Shown here in pieces: positions 1 through 8,321 of a DNA stretch of 64,000 nt. The notes under the pieces were generated by a model. The model was not told the DNA's origin, did not search any database, and worked only from the letters and a program-made list of their open reading frames with translations. A program made the position numbers and the translations under genes. Position 1 is the first letter of the stretch, and every line of letters begins with the position of its first letter. The stretch is from CAVTWY01 sp963738575. GTDB lineage: Bacteria; Pseudomonadota; Gammaproteobacteria; Burkholderiales; Burkholderiaceae_C. The DNA lies in contig CAVTWY010000003.1 in NCBI GenBank assembly GCA_963738575.1, forward strand, positions 268,644-332,643, given 5' to 3'.

Positions 1-1
1 C

Positions 2-34
2 GCCATGCTGCAAGCAGCTGCACCAAGGATTTGA
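2..34 (+). CDS. C-terminal tail of an upstream gene (partial)
   Basis: The first bases read in one frame as AMLQAAAPRI followed by a TGA stop, three bases before the ABC ATPase start codon. In sugar ABC operons the gene before such an ATPase is usually a permease, so this may be the permease end. Only ten codons are visible and no family can be recognised, so the assignment is inference from position. Confidence 0.3.
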   Translation, partial: AMLQAAAPRI

Positions 35-37
35 CCG

Positions 38-1090
38 ATGGCATCCGTCTCGTTTCGCAACATTCAAAAAACCTACGGCGGCAAAGTCAAGGTCATTCAC
101 GGCATTGGCTTTGACATCGCCGACGGCGAGTTTGTGGTGCTGGTGGGCCCGTCAGGCTGCGGCAAGAGCACCTTGCTGCGCATGCTGGCAGGCTTGGAGG
201 ACATCAGCGGCGGTGAAATCCTGATCGATGGCAAGGTGGTGAACGACCTTGAATCCAAAGACCGCGACATTGCGATGGTGTTCCAAAGTTACGCCCTGTA
301 CCCGCACATGACGGTGCGCGACAACATGGGCTTTTCGCTCAAGCTGCGCAAGGCCGAAGAAGGCACCATTGGCACGCGGGTGAACGAAGCTGCGCGCATC
401 CTCAACCTCGGCCCCTTGCTCGACCGCTTCCCGCGGGAGCTGTCGGGCGGGCAGCGCCAGCGTGTGGCCATGGGTCGAGCCATCGTGCGCGACCCCAAAG
501 TTTTTCTGTTTGACGAGCCGCTGTCCAACCTCGACGCCAAACTGCGTGTGGCGATGCGGGCCGAGATCAAATCATTGCACCAGCGCCTCAAAACCACCAC
601 GGTGTACGTCACACACGACCAAATCGAAGCCATGACCATGGCCGACCGCATCGTGGTGATGCACGACGGCATCATCGAACAAATCGGCACACCACTGCAG
701 TTGTTTGACAAGCCGGGCAACTTGTTTGTGGCGCAGTTCATCGGCTCACCCGCCATGAACGTGTTTGAGGGCAAAGTGGTGGAGGGTGGTGTGAGCGCAC
801 TGGGTGCTGTCTGGCCGTTAGAGGCTGGCACTCAGGCGGCTCATGGCACCTCCGTGCACTACGGCATTCGCCCCACCGACTTGCAACTCGCAGCTGGCGG
901 CATTGCCGCCAAGGTGGTGGTGGTGGAGCCCACCGGCGCCGAGACCGAACTGTTGGTGGAGGTGGGTGATCAACAGCTAACCTTGGTATTGCATGGCCGC
1001 ACCGACGTGCAGCCCGACGACATCGTGCACCTGACGTCCAGCCCTGGCAAAGCGCACGTTTTCGACGCCAAGAGCGGCCAGCGACTCTGA
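38..1090 (+). CDS. Sugar-type ABC transporter ATP-binding protein (UgpC/MalK family)
   Basis: Energises uptake of a sugar or polyol-type substrate through a membrane permease pair; it sits on the cytoplasmic face of the inner membrane. All ABC motifs are visible: Walker A GPSGCGKST at residues 37-45, Q-loop Gln83, signature LSGGQ at 135-139, Walker B VFLFDE at 155-160 and H-loop His193, followed by a roughly 120-residue C-terminal TOBE-type region as in MalK/UgpC. At 350 aa the length is normal. AGGA lies 8-12 bases before the ATG. Gluconokinase and sugar dehydrogenases follow directly, which suggests a sugar-acid or related substrate, but the substrate cannot be read from the ATPase. Permease and binding-protein genes would lie left of the window. 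Confidence 0.9.
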   Translation: MASVSFRNIQKTYGGKVKVIHGIGFDIADGEFVVLVGPSGCGKSTLLRMLAGLEDISGGEILIDGKVVNDLESKDRDIAMVFQSYALYPHMTVRDNMGFSLKLRKAEEGTIGTRVNEAARILNLGPLLDRFPRELSGGQRQRVAMGRAIVRDPKVFLFDEPLSNLDAKLRVAMRAEIKSLHQRLKTTTVYVTHDQIEAMTMADRIVVMHDGIIEQIGTPLQLFDKPGNLFVAQFIGSPAMNVFEGKVVEGGVSALGAVWPLEAGTQAAHGTSVHYGIRPTDLQLAAGGIAAKVVVVEPTGAETELLVEVGDQQLTLVLHGRTDVQPDDIVHLTSSPGKAHVFDAKSGQRL

Positions 1091-1104
1091 CGTTACCCAG
1101 AACC

Positions 1105-1608
1105 ATGGGCACCCCAAAAATTGTGGTGATGGGTGTTAGCGGCAGTGGCAAGAGCACCCTCGGCCAACTGCTTGCACAGGCCTTGAGCGTGCCGTACGTT
1201 GAGGGTGACGCGTTGCACCCGCAGCGCAACGTCGAACGCATGGCGGCTGGTACGCCATTGACCGACGAAGATCGACAAGGCTGGTTGCAGGCTGTGGCTG
1301 CCCAGCTTGCAACCCCCCAGGCCCAAACGCGGGGCGTCGTGGTGACATGCTCTGCGCTCAAGCGCAGCTACCGCGATATGCTGCGCTTGGGCGCTGCCGA
1401 TGTGCAGTTCATCGTGCTGCACGGTGACCATGGCTTGTTGGCCCAGCGCATGAGCGCACGCCAAGGCCACTACATGCCCGCGTCGCTGTTGCAAAGCCAA
1501 CTCGATACGCTCGAGATGCCCGGCAACGACGAGCGGGCCACGACCCTCGACATCCGTCACCCGTCTGACGTTTTGCTCAAGCAGGCTTTGCTGGCGCTCC
1601 ATGCCTAG
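1105..1608 (+). CDS. gntK: Gluconokinase
   Basis: Phosphorylates D-gluconate to 6-phosphogluconate with ATP, feeding the Entner-Doudoroff or pentose phosphate route. The P-loop GVSGSGKST is at residues 10-18, followed by the GDALHP and NVERMAAGTPLTDEDR segments typical of the thermoresistant gluconokinase (GntK/IdnK) family. The 167-aa length is typical. It lies 14 bases after the ABC ATPase gene and overlaps the following GntR-family regulator by 8 bases, so all three are probably co-transcribed. A related sugar-acid kinase role is possible, but the family match is strong. Confidence 0.9.
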   Translation: MGTPKIVVMGVSGSGKSTLGQLLAQALSVPYVEGDALHPQRNVERMAAGTPLTDEDRQGWLQAVAAQLATPQAQTRGVVVTCSALKRSYRDMLRLGAADVQFIVLHGDHGLLAQRMSARQGHYMPASLLQSQLDTLEMPGNDERATTLDIRHPSDVLLKQALLALHA

Positions 1609-2383
1609 TTCTTTGCGCACCCCGATTAAAAACGTGCATGGTCACACCCTCGATCTGATGGGCGGGGCCATCGTGGCTGGGCGCTATTTGCCGGGTGGCA
1701 GCTTGCCGCCCGAGGCAGTACTTTGCGAGCAACTTGGCGTTAGCCGCACCGTGGTGCGCGAAGTCGTCAAGTCGCTTGTTGCCAAGGGGTTGGTGAGCAC
1801 GGGCCCCAAGGTGGGCACGCGCGTGATGCCTTCAGCCAAGTGGAACTGGTTTGACCCTGACGTGGTGGCCTGGCAAAGCAAGGCGGGGCTCACGCATGAG
1901 TTTTTGCGCGAGGTGCAAGAGCTGCGTCGGGTGATCGAGCCCGCCGCCGTCAAGCTGGCAGCCGAGCGCGCCACCGCAGCCGACATCGCGAGCATTGAAG
2001 CTGCCTACGTCGGCATGAAAGACGCCATCGAGCACGGTGGTGACTACGTCGAACACGATTTGCGTTTTCACCAAGGGCTGCTGCGGGCCTGTCACAACCG
2101 CATGATCGTGCAAATGAGCGAGGCGTTGGCCGCGCTGCTGCGCACGGCGTTTGAGATTTCAACGTCGCGCGAGCATGGCCCCGCCACGTCACTGCCATTT
2201 CACCGGGCGGTGCTGGATGCAGTGATTGCACGCGCGCCGCTCAAAGCCGAAAAAGCCGCGCTGTTCTTGATCGACAGTGCGCGCGAAGACATCGACTTGG
2301 TGTTGGCCTCCAGGCGCAAGCTTCCGTCCTTGCAAGAGCCCGCCAAGCCGCTCAAAGGGCGCCGCACCAAAGTCGCTATCTAA
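1601..2383 (+). CDS. GntR family (FadR subfamily) transcriptional regulator
   Basis: Probable ligand-responsive repressor of this sugar-acid operon. The N-terminal winged helix (about residues 20-80) has the GntR pattern SLPPEAVLCEQLGVSRTVVR, and the C-terminal half is an FCD-type all-helical effector domain with the ELRRVIEPAAVKLAAERAT start. At 260 aa it fits the family. Its start overlaps the end of gntK, and the DenD-like dehydrogenase follows 18 bases later, so it is embedded in the operon it likely controls. The effector is not readable from sequence; gluconate or a related aldonate is an inference from the neighbours. Confidence 0.88.
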   Translation: MPSSLRTPIKNVHGHTLDLMGGAIVAGRYLPGGSLPPEAVLCEQLGVSRTVVREVVKSLVAKGLVSTGPKVGTRVMPSAKWNWFDPDVVAWQSKAGLTHEFLREVQELRRVIEPAAVKLAAERATAADIASIEAAYVGMKDAIEHGGDYVEHDLRFHQGLLRACHNRMIVQMSEALAALLRTAFEISTSREHGPATSLPFHRAVLDAVIARAPLKAEKAALFLIDSAREDIDLVLASRRKLPSLQEPAKPLKGRRTKVAI

Positions 2384-2401
2384 CCAGAAAGCAGTGTTGA
2401 C

Positions 2402-3409
2402 ATGAAAGTGATGATCACGGGCGGTGCAGGCTTCATCGGCACGCGTTTGGCGCGAACCCTGCTGGCCAGCGGCACTCTGGGCGGCCAAACCATCCAACGC
2501 ATCGTGTTGTGTGATCAAGCACCACCCCAAGCCGATTTGTTGGCTGACGTCAGGGTGGAGGCGCGGGTTGGCAAGTTGCTGGACCACTGCACCGGCCTGC
2601 AGGACGAGACGTTTGACGGTGTGTTTCACCTCGCGTCAGCCGTGTCAGGCGAATGCGAGGCCGACTTTGATTTGGGGCTGCGATCCAACCTCGACAGCAC
2701 CCGCGCGTTGCTCGACGCTTTGCGCCACCGGCAGGGGCAAGGTGCGCCTGCCACGCGTTTGGTGTTTTCAAGCTCCATTGCGGTGTTTGGGCCCGATCCC
2801 GTGACGCCGTTTCCTGCACTGGTGGCAGACGATACCCTGCCCACACCCCAAACCAGCTACGGCGTGCAAAAGCTCATTTGTGAGCACTTGGTGGCCGACT
2901 ACACCCGCAAAGGCTTCATCGACGGCCGCTCGGCGCGCCTCACCACCGTGACGGTGCGCCCCGGCAAACCCAACGGTGCTGCCAGCTCGTTTTTCAGCGG
3001 CATCATCCGCGAGCCCTTGGCGGGCGAGGACGCCATCCTGCCCGTGGCGTTGGACGTGATGCACCCCGTCGCGTCGCCGCAGCGCATGGTGGATGGGCTG
3101 ATCGCGGTTTACGAGGCCAGCCGCGACGCGTTGGTGGGCCGAACGGCCATCACCTTGCCAGGGCTCAACGTGTCGGTGGCGCAAATGCTGGCTGCGCTGG
3201 CCAACGTGGCCGGACCCAAGGTTGCGGCGCGTGTGCACCCACAAACCGATGCCCGCATTGCAGGCATCGTGGCCCAGTGGCCCAAGGGCGTGGTGACGGC
3301 ACGTGCCAACGCCCTGGGCCTGCACGCAGAAACCAACTTTGAAGACATCATTCGCGCCTACATCGCCGACTGTGCCGCGACCCCCAACGCCCTGAAAGGC
3401 CTTTCATGA
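2402..3409 (+). CDS. denD: NAD-dependent epimerase/dehydratase family, D-erythronate dehydrogenase-like
   Basis: An extended SDR whose overall sequence resembles DenD, which oxidises D-erythronate to 2-keto-D-erythronate. The nucleotide-binding motif TGGAGFIG is at residues 6-13, the catalytic Ser is in VFSSSIAVFG (about 121-130), and the Tyr-x3-Lys pair is Tyr153/Lys157. Length 335 aa is normal. In known erythronate pathways denD accompanies otnK, otnC and otnI genes; none of those is visible here, where gluconokinase and a second SDR take their place. The true substrate may therefore be another sugar acid. The stop overlaps the next gene's ATG by 4 bases, implying translational coupling. 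Confidence 0.75.
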   Translation: MKVMITGGAGFIGTRLARTLLASGTLGGQTIQRIVLCDQAPPQADLLADVRVEARVGKLLDHCTGLQDETFDGVFHLASAVSGECEADFDLGLRSNLDSTRALLDALRHRQGQGAPATRLVFSSSIAVFGPDPVTPFPALVADDTLPTPQTSYGVQKLICEHLVADYTRKGFIDGRSARLTTVTVRPGKPNGAASSFFSGIIREPLAGEDAILPVALDVMHPVASPQRMVDGLIAVYEASRDALVGRTAITLPGLNVSVAQMLAALANVAGPKVAARVHPQTDARIAGIVAQWPKGVVTARANALGLHAETNFEDIIRAYIADCAATPNALKGLS

Positions 3410-4146
3410 ACGCCATCGATCTGAAGCAACGTGTCGCCGTCATCACCGGCGGCGCTCAAGGCATTGGTTACGCCACCGCGCAGCGGCTGCTGCGCTCAGG
3501 GGCTTCGTTGATCATTTGGGACATCGACAGGGCCAAGCTGGACGAAGCGGTGGCCTCGCTGTCGGCGCTCGGTGCCTGCCGCGGCGTGGTGGTGGAGCTT
3601 ACCGACGACGCTGCTGTGGCCCGCGCCACCGCCGACGCCGGGCGCATCGACATCCTGATCAACAACGCGGGCATCACGGGCGGCAACGCCACCACCTGGC
3701 AGCTCGACCCTGCCGTGTGGCGCCGCGTGATCGAGGTCAACCTGATTGCCCCCTACCTAACCTGCCGTCACGTGGTGCAAACCATGCTTGCTCAGCGCTA
3801 CGGGCGCATCGTCAACATCGCCTCGGTGGCGGGCAAAGAGGGCAACCCCAACGCGTCGCACTACAGCGCCAGCAAAGCGGGGCTCATTGCCCTTACCAAG
3901 TCGTTGGCCAAAGAGGTGGCCACGCAAGGGGTGCTGGTCAACGCCATCACACCCGCCGTGGCCAAGACGGCGATGTTTGAACAAATGCAGCAGACCCACA
4001 TCGACTACATGCTGGGCAAGATCCCCATGGGGCGCTTTGTCGAGGTGCAAGAGATTGCAGCCATGGCGGCATGGTTAAGCAGCGAGGAGTGCTCGTTCTC
4101 CACCGGCGCGGTGTTTGACATCACGGGTGGCCGCTCGACGTATTGA
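3406..4146 (+). CDS. Classical SDR family oxidoreductase
   Basis: A 246-aa NAD(P)-dependent dehydrogenase of the classical SDR type. TGGAQGIG is at residues 14-21, NNAG at 86-89, and the catalytic triad is Ser140, Tyr153 and Lys157. It resembles FabG-like sugar or polyol dehydrogenases. Its start overlaps the end of the DenD-like gene by 4 bases, so the two dehydrogenases are almost certainly made together and may catalyse consecutive oxidations of one sugar acid. The acidic residue ending strand 2 (Asp39, in IIWDID) favours NAD over NADP by the usual SDR rule. The substrate is unknown. Confidence 0.85.
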   Translation: MNAIDLKQRVAVITGGAQGIGYATAQRLLRSGASLIIWDIDRAKLDEAVASLSALGACRGVVVELTDDAAVARATADAGRIDILINNAGITGGNATTWQLDPAVWRRVIEVNLIAPYLTCRHVVQTMLAQRYGRIVNIASVAGKEGNPNASHYSASKAGLIALTKSLAKEVATQGVLVNAITPAVAKTAMFEQMQQTHIDYMLGKIPMGRFVEVQEIAAMAAWLSSEECSFSTGAVFDITGGRSTY

Positions 4147-4156
4147 GGCGCAGCGC

Positions 4157-4489
4157 TTACCACCCCAGCCCACGCTGCAACGCCACCATCACCAGCAAGC
4201 CCACGGCGATGGTGCCCAACAAGCTTCGGCGCCAGTAATAAAACGCCACCGCAACAATGGCCGCAACCAGGCGAGCGTTTTGCGGCGAGGTGATCAACAC
4301 GCCATCGAGCAACAAGACGTCGGGCACGATCACCGCCACCAGCGCCGCCAAGGGCGCGTAGCGCAACCCCTGATGAAACCAACCCGGCAGTGGCACCTCG
4401 CGTTTGGGGATCAAGAAGAACCCACGCGTCACCAACGTGATCACTGCCAACCCCAGCAGCGTGATGATGCTGTCGCCCGTGCTCATCAT
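4157..4489 (-). CDS. azlD: AzlD family branched-chain amino acid transport protein
   Basis: Small membrane partner of AzlC in an export system for branched-chain amino acids or related compounds. The 110-aa product has about four hydrophobic segments and the TLVTRGFFLIPKR motif near its start, typical of AzlD. It begins with two Met codons; the first overlaps the azlC stop as ATGA, so it is translationally coupled to azlC. It converges with the SDR gene, with only 10 bases between the two stops. Confidence 0.85.
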   Translation of the reverse strand: MMSTGDSIITLLGLAVITLVTRGFFLIPKREVPLPGWFHQGLRYAPLAALVAVIVPDVLLLDGVLITSPQNARLVAAIVAVAFYYWRRSLLGTIAVGLLVMVALQRGLGW

Positions 4490-5253
4490 GCGTGCCCCTC
4501 GCTGAGCGGTGGTGGCTTGGGCTTGTCGGGTTTGAGATGGTCCATCATCAAACCAAAAGCAACGGCTGCCGCAATGGCCACCACCAAGTTGAGCTTCAAG
4601 GGCAGGGCGTAGGCTGCCACCGCTGCACAGCCCGCTGCCACTGCAGCCACCCAGGTGGCGCGATCCACCAGCATGCTGCACACGATGCCCAGCAGCGCCA
4701 AGGTGCCCGTGAACGCGATGCCCCAGGCGGTGGGGATGTAGTCACCCAACGTGATGCCCACCACCGATGGCACCTGCCAAGCCAACCAAACGGTGACCAC
4801 GCCACCCCAAAAGTAAGCCTCTTGTCCCGGCTCAGGTTGCGTGCGCGGGTAGCGCTGCATGAACAGCGCGTAGTTCATGTCGGGGGCGAGGTAGATCATG
4901 CCCACGCGTCGCCAACGCGGCAGGTGCCCAAAGTACGGGCGCCACCCCGCGCTGAACACCACAAACCGCAAATTCACACAAAACGCCGCCGCCCAAATCA
5001 CCCACATGGGTGCCGCCGCTGCCATCAACGGCACCGCCACCAATTGCGCGCTGCCGGCATAAACAATGAACGACATCAATAGCGCCATCGGCACGCTCAA
5101 GCCGCCTTTGACCATTGCAATGCCGGTCACCAAGCCCCAAGCTGCCAGCCCCAAAGCAAAGCCGAACATGTCGCGCGCGCCTTGATGAAAGGCGGGGTCG
5201 CGCCAGAGGGGTGTGTTGAGCGAGGGCGACTCACGCGTCGGTGGGATGGGCAT
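4486..5253 (-). CDS. azlC: AzlC family ABC-independent amino acid exporter
   Basis: Inner-membrane exporter of the LIV-E (AzlC/YgaZ) family. The 255-aa product starts MPIPPTRESP, followed by a cytosolic GARDMFGFALG segment and multiple hydrophobic helices, including the family stretch FIVYAGSAQLVAVPLM. It forms a two-gene operon with azlD (4-base overlap). The chosen ATG at 5253 gives the usual length; frames extending further run antisense into pgk. It is divergent from pgk with a 163-base spacer. Confidence 0.87.
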   Translation of the reverse strand: MPIPPTRESPSLNTPLWRDPAFHQGARDMFGFALGLAAWGLVTGIAMVKGGLSVPMALLMSFIVYAGSAQLVAVPLMAAAAPMWVIWAAAFCVNLRFVVFSAGWRPYFGHLPRWRRVGMIYLAPDMNYALFMQRYPRTQPEPGQEAYFWGGVVTVWLAWQVPSVVGITLGDYIPTAWGIAFTGTLALLGIVCSMLVDRATWVAAVAAGCAAVAAYALPLKLNLVVAIAAAVAFGLMMDHLKPDKPKPPPLSEGHA

Positions 5254-5403
5254 CGGCCCATTGTCGGCGAGGCGGGCTTTGTTGTCTGAGCACGTACTGC
5301 TTGCCCTCAAAGCCCGAGAACTCGTCAAGGACGTCAGACGTGTGCAAGAAACAAGCCGCTCGGCAAGTGCAAAATCGCACAGCCTGCCGGCGCACTGCAG
5401 CCC

Positions 5404-5409
5404 TAAAAT
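5404..5409 (+). promoter_or_regulatory. Putative -10 element of pgk
   Basis: TAAAAT lies 7 bases before the pgk ATG, and there is no Shine-Dalgarno sequence between them. No good -35 hexamer is seen at the matching distance. If used, transcription would start at or next to the ATG, giving a leaderless message, as suspected for several other genes here. Confidence 0.4.
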
Positions 5410-5416
5410 CAGCTGC

Positions 5417-6610
5417 ATGAAAGTCCTCCGATTCCAAGACCTGATTGCCCAGGGCCAAGTGCAAGGCAAACGCGTGTTCATCCGCGCCGACCTCAACGTG
5501 CCGCAAGACGACAACGGGGTGATCACCGAGGACACGCGCATCCGGGCCTCAGTGCCGTGTGTGCAGATGGCGCTCAAGGCGGGTGCGGCGGTGATGATCA
5601 CCTCGCACCTGGGCCGTCCGACCGAGGGTGACTTCAAGCCTGAAGATTCACTCGAGCCCGTGGCCCAGCGCTTGAGCGAGTTGTTGGGGCAAGAGGTTCG
5701 ATTGGCAGGCGACTGGCTGGACGGTGTCAACGTTAAGCCGGGCGAGGTGGTGATGCTGGAGAACGTGCGCCTGAACGTGGGCGAGAAGAAGAACAACGAG
5801 GCTCTGTCCAAGAGGATGGCGGCGCTTTGCGACATCTTTGTGCACGACGCCTTTGGCACCGCCCACCGCGCCGAGGCTTCCACCTACGGCATTGCGCAGT
5901 TTGCACCTGTGGCCTGCGCGGGCCCGTTGTTGGCGGCCGAGATTGACGCCATCACCAAGGCCCTGGCCAACCCCAAGCGCCCGTTGCTGGCCATCGTGGC
6001 GGGCAGCAAGGTGAGCACCAAGCTCACCATCTTGAAGAGCTTGTCGGACAAGGTGGACGGCCTGATCGTGGGCGGCGGGATCGCCAACACCTTCATGAAG
6101 GCTGCGGGCATGAAGATTGGCAAGAGCCTGGCCGAGCCCGACTTGCTGGACGAAGCACGCGCTGTCATGGCGGCCATGAAGGCCCGTGGTGCTGACGTGC
6201 CCATCCCCGTGGACGTGGTGGTGGCCAAAGCTTTCAGCGCCGACGCCAAGGCCACCGTCAAGGCCGCCACCGACGTGGCCGACGACGACTTGATTCTTGA
6301 CATCGGCCCCAAGACCGCCAAGCTGCTGGCCGACAAGCTGATGGCCGCGGGCACCGTGGTGTGGAACGGGCCGGTGGGCGTGTTTGAGTTTGAAGCCTTT
6401 GCCCATGGCACCGAGACGATTGCGCGTGCCATTGCCGCAAGCAGCGCTTTTTCGATCGCCGGGGGTGGCGACACCTTGGCGGCCATCGCCAAGTACGGCA
6501 TCGAAAAAGACGTGGGCTACATCTCCACCGGCGGCGGCGCCTTCTTGGAGATTTTGGAAGGCAAAACACTGCCGGCGTTTGAGATTTTGAGCAAGCGTGC
6601 GGCTGGTTGA
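5417..6610 (+). CDS. pgk: Phosphoglycerate kinase
   Basis: Cytosolic enzyme of lower glycolysis and gluconeogenesis that interconverts 1,3-bisphosphoglycerate plus ADP with 3-phosphoglycerate plus ATP. At 397 aa from the ATG at 5417 it has the family's usual length. Visible signatures are RADLNVPQ near the N-terminus, the 3-PG-binding SHLGRP, the AGSKVSTK and GGGIANTF loops of the hinge region, and the C-terminal ATP-binding GGGDTLAAI. An upstream in-frame extension is open but lacks pgk similarity. It begins a forward run with dusC; pyk and fba of the same pathway lie 5-7 kb downstream. Confidence 0.97.
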   Translation: MKVLRFQDLIAQGQVQGKRVFIRADLNVPQDDNGVITEDTRIRASVPCVQMALKAGAAVMITSHLGRPTEGDFKPEDSLEPVAQRLSELLGQEVRLAGDWLDGVNVKPGEVVMLENVRLNVGEKKNNEALSKRMAALCDIFVHDAFGTAHRAEASTYGIAQFAPVACAGPLLAAEIDAITKALANPKRPLLAIVAGSKVSTKLTILKSLSDKVDGLIVGGGIANTFMKAAGMKIGKSLAEPDLLDEARAVMAAMKARGADVPIPVDVVVAKAFSADAKATVKAATDVADDDLILDIGPKTAKLLADKLMAAGTVVWNGPVGVFEFEAFAHGTETIARAIAASSAFSIAGGGDTLAAIAKYGIEKDVGYISTGGGAFLEILEGKTLPAFEILSKRAAG

Positions 6611-6656
6611 GACGCTAGGCGAACTGCCATGCGCACTGCAGCCTAACCAGCGCAAC

Positions 6657-7649
6657 ATGACCCTCATCCTGGCCCCCATGGAGGGCCTGCTCGACCACAC
6701 CCTGCGCGACATCCTCACGCGGGTGGGTGGCATTGATCGGTGCGTGTCCGAGTTCATCCGCGTGACGGGCACCTTGTTGCCCGACCGCGCTTTTTACCGC
6801 ATCGTGCCCGAGCTGCATCAACGGCGGACGCACGCGTGCCGGTGTGCCGGTCAGGGCGCAGTTGATGGGGTCGGACGTGGTGTGCCTGGCCGAAAACGCG
6901 GCCAAGCTGGCGGCGCTGGGGCCCGCGGGCATCGACCTAATTTTGGTTGCCCGGCCAAGGTGGTGAACCGACACGGTGGCGGTGCGTCGCTGCTGGACAA
7001 CCCCGAACTGATTGCCCGCATCGTGGGTGCCGTGCGCCGCGCGGTGCCCGCAGCCATGCCCGTGTCGGCAAAGATGCGCCTGGGCAACCAGTGCGACAGT
7101 CGGGCGATTGAATGTGCTTTGGCCATCGCTGGCAGTGGCGCTGCCGAGTTGGTGGTGCATGGGCGCACGCGTGCGCAGGGCTACCGGCCCCCCGCCTACT
7201 GGGACCGCATCAATCACATCCGGCAGGCGGTGCACATCCCCGTGATTGCCAACGGCGAGATCTGGACGGTGGACGATGCCGTGCGTTGCCGCGCCGAATC
7301 AGGGTGCGACGGCTTGATGCTGGGCCGTGGCATGGTGTGCAACCCGGGTTTGGCGCTGGGCATCGCGCGGCCGGGCCATGCACCTTTAGCGTGGACTGCG
7401 CTGCAACCATTGTTGAAAGACTTTTGGGCGCTGGTGCAGCATCAGGTCGAGCCCAAAGCCCAAACGGGCCGCCTGAAGCAATGGCTTAACTTGCTGCGTA
7501 GGAACTACCCCGAAGCCGAAGCGGTGTTTGCGGCCGCGCGCGCCATCAATGACCCCATCTTGTTGGCGCGTGTGGTGTTTGGCGATGCACCAACCACGGC
7601 AAGGTGCTTGCCACCCGAGGCACAGCAACGCATGGCCCTTGCTGCATGA
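6657..7649 (+). CDS. dusC: tRNA-dihydrouridine(16) synthase, with an out-of-frame internal stretch
   Basis: Flavoenzyme that reduces a specific uridine in the tRNA D-loop. The N-terminus LILAPMEGLLDHTLRD and the centre NFGCPAKVVNRHGGGA, with the catalytic Cys, are clear Dus motifs. Between about 6816 and 6938 the open frame reads nonsense, while the +1 frame encodes the missing family segment (INGGRTRAGVPVRAQLMGSD and onward, 41 residues). One extra base near 6816 and one missing base near 6938 would restore a normal enzyme. As written, the 330-aa product would lack the conserved VRxQLxG strand. The paired errors look like sequencing artefacts. It follows pgk by 46 bases. Confidence 0.85.
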   Translation: MTLILAPMEGLLDHTLRDILTRVGGIDRCVSEFIRVTGTLLPDRAFYRIVPELHQRRTHACRCAGQGAVDGVGRGVPGRKRGQAGGAGARGHRPNFGCPAKVVNRHGGGASLLDNPELIARIVGAVRRAVPAAMPVSAKMRLGNQCDSRAIECALAIAGSGAAELVVHGRTRAQGYRPPAYWDRINHIRQAVHIPVIANGEIWTVDDAVRCRAESGCDGLMLGRGMVCNPGLALGIARPGHAPLAWTALQPLLKDFWALVQHQVEPKAQTGRLKQWLNLLRRNYPEAEAVFAAARAINDPILLARVVFGDAPTTARCLPPEAQQRMALAA

Positions 7650-7763
7650 TGCGGGGTTGAGGCAGCCGTTTCGGTGCTGAATCAGCGCCGTGCCGCGCCA
7701 ACCCTTGGCGATGCCGAGCCAAACTGCCCGCAGGCCTTTAGTTCTCTCTCATTTGGATCCCCC

Positions 7764-8273
7764 ATGACCCCATCGATGCACACCCTGTCCGTCCCCGTGT
7801 TCAAACAAATGCTGGGCGGTTTAAGCGACGTCTTGCAAAAGGCGCAAGCCCACGCCGAGCTTAAGAAGATCGATCCACAAGCGCTGCTGCTGGCGCGTTT
7901 GTTCCCCGACATGTTTGCCTTGACGCAGCAGGTGCAGGTGGCGTGTGACTTTGCCAGCAGCGTGTCGGCCCGGTTGGCGGGTGTGGACGTGCCCACCAGT
8001 AGCAACGACGAAACAAGCATTGACGGCTTGCGCGCCCGCATCCAAGGAGTCGTCAGCTTCTTGGACAGTCTCAAACCTGCAGCCTTTGACAACAGCGCCA
8101 CGCGCGAGATTGTTCTGCGCCCCGGCACCCCCAAAGAGAAGCGCTTGGATGGCCAGACGTACCTGTCACGCTACGGCATGCCCCAGTTCTTCTTTCACGT
8201 CACCACGGCCTACGCCTTGTTGCGTCACAACGGCGTGGAAGTGGGCAAGAAGGACTACATGGGGGCCTACTGA
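7764..8273 (+). CDS. DUF1993 family protein
   Basis: A 169-aa cytosolic protein matching the DUF1993 family, which is thought to have a DinB-like four-helix fold; no activity is established. Typical family features are the N-terminal LSVPVFKQMLGGLSDVLQKA, the central RLFPDMFALTQQVQVACDFA, and the C-terminal Gly-Met-Pro-Gln-Phe-Phe-Phe-His run ahead of a YALLRHNGVEVGKKDY tail. The ATG at 7764 is chosen because an upstream extension lacks similarity. It stands alone, 114 bases after dusC and convergent with the transglutaminase gene. Confidence 0.8.
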   Translation: MTPSMHTLSVPVFKQMLGGLSDVLQKAQAHAELKKIDPQALLLARLFPDMFALTQQVQVACDFASSVSARLAGVDVPTSSNDETSIDGLRARIQGVVSFLDSLKPAAFDNSATREIVLRPGTPKEKRLDGQTYLSRYGMPQFFFHVTTAYALLRHNGVEVGKKDYMGAY

Positions 8274-8295
8274 ACGGCCCTCAGCGCGGCGTCAG

Positions 8296-8321
8296 CGGCT
8301 TCATGGTGAGTCAAGAAGCCG
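8296..8321 (+). terminator. Possible bidirectional hairpin terminator
   Basis: CGGCTTC (8296-8302) pairs with GAAGCCG (8315-8321) around a 12-base loop, between the convergent DUF1993 and transglutaminase genes. There is no clear T-run on either side, so its strength as an intrinsic terminator is doubtful. Confidence 0.35.
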
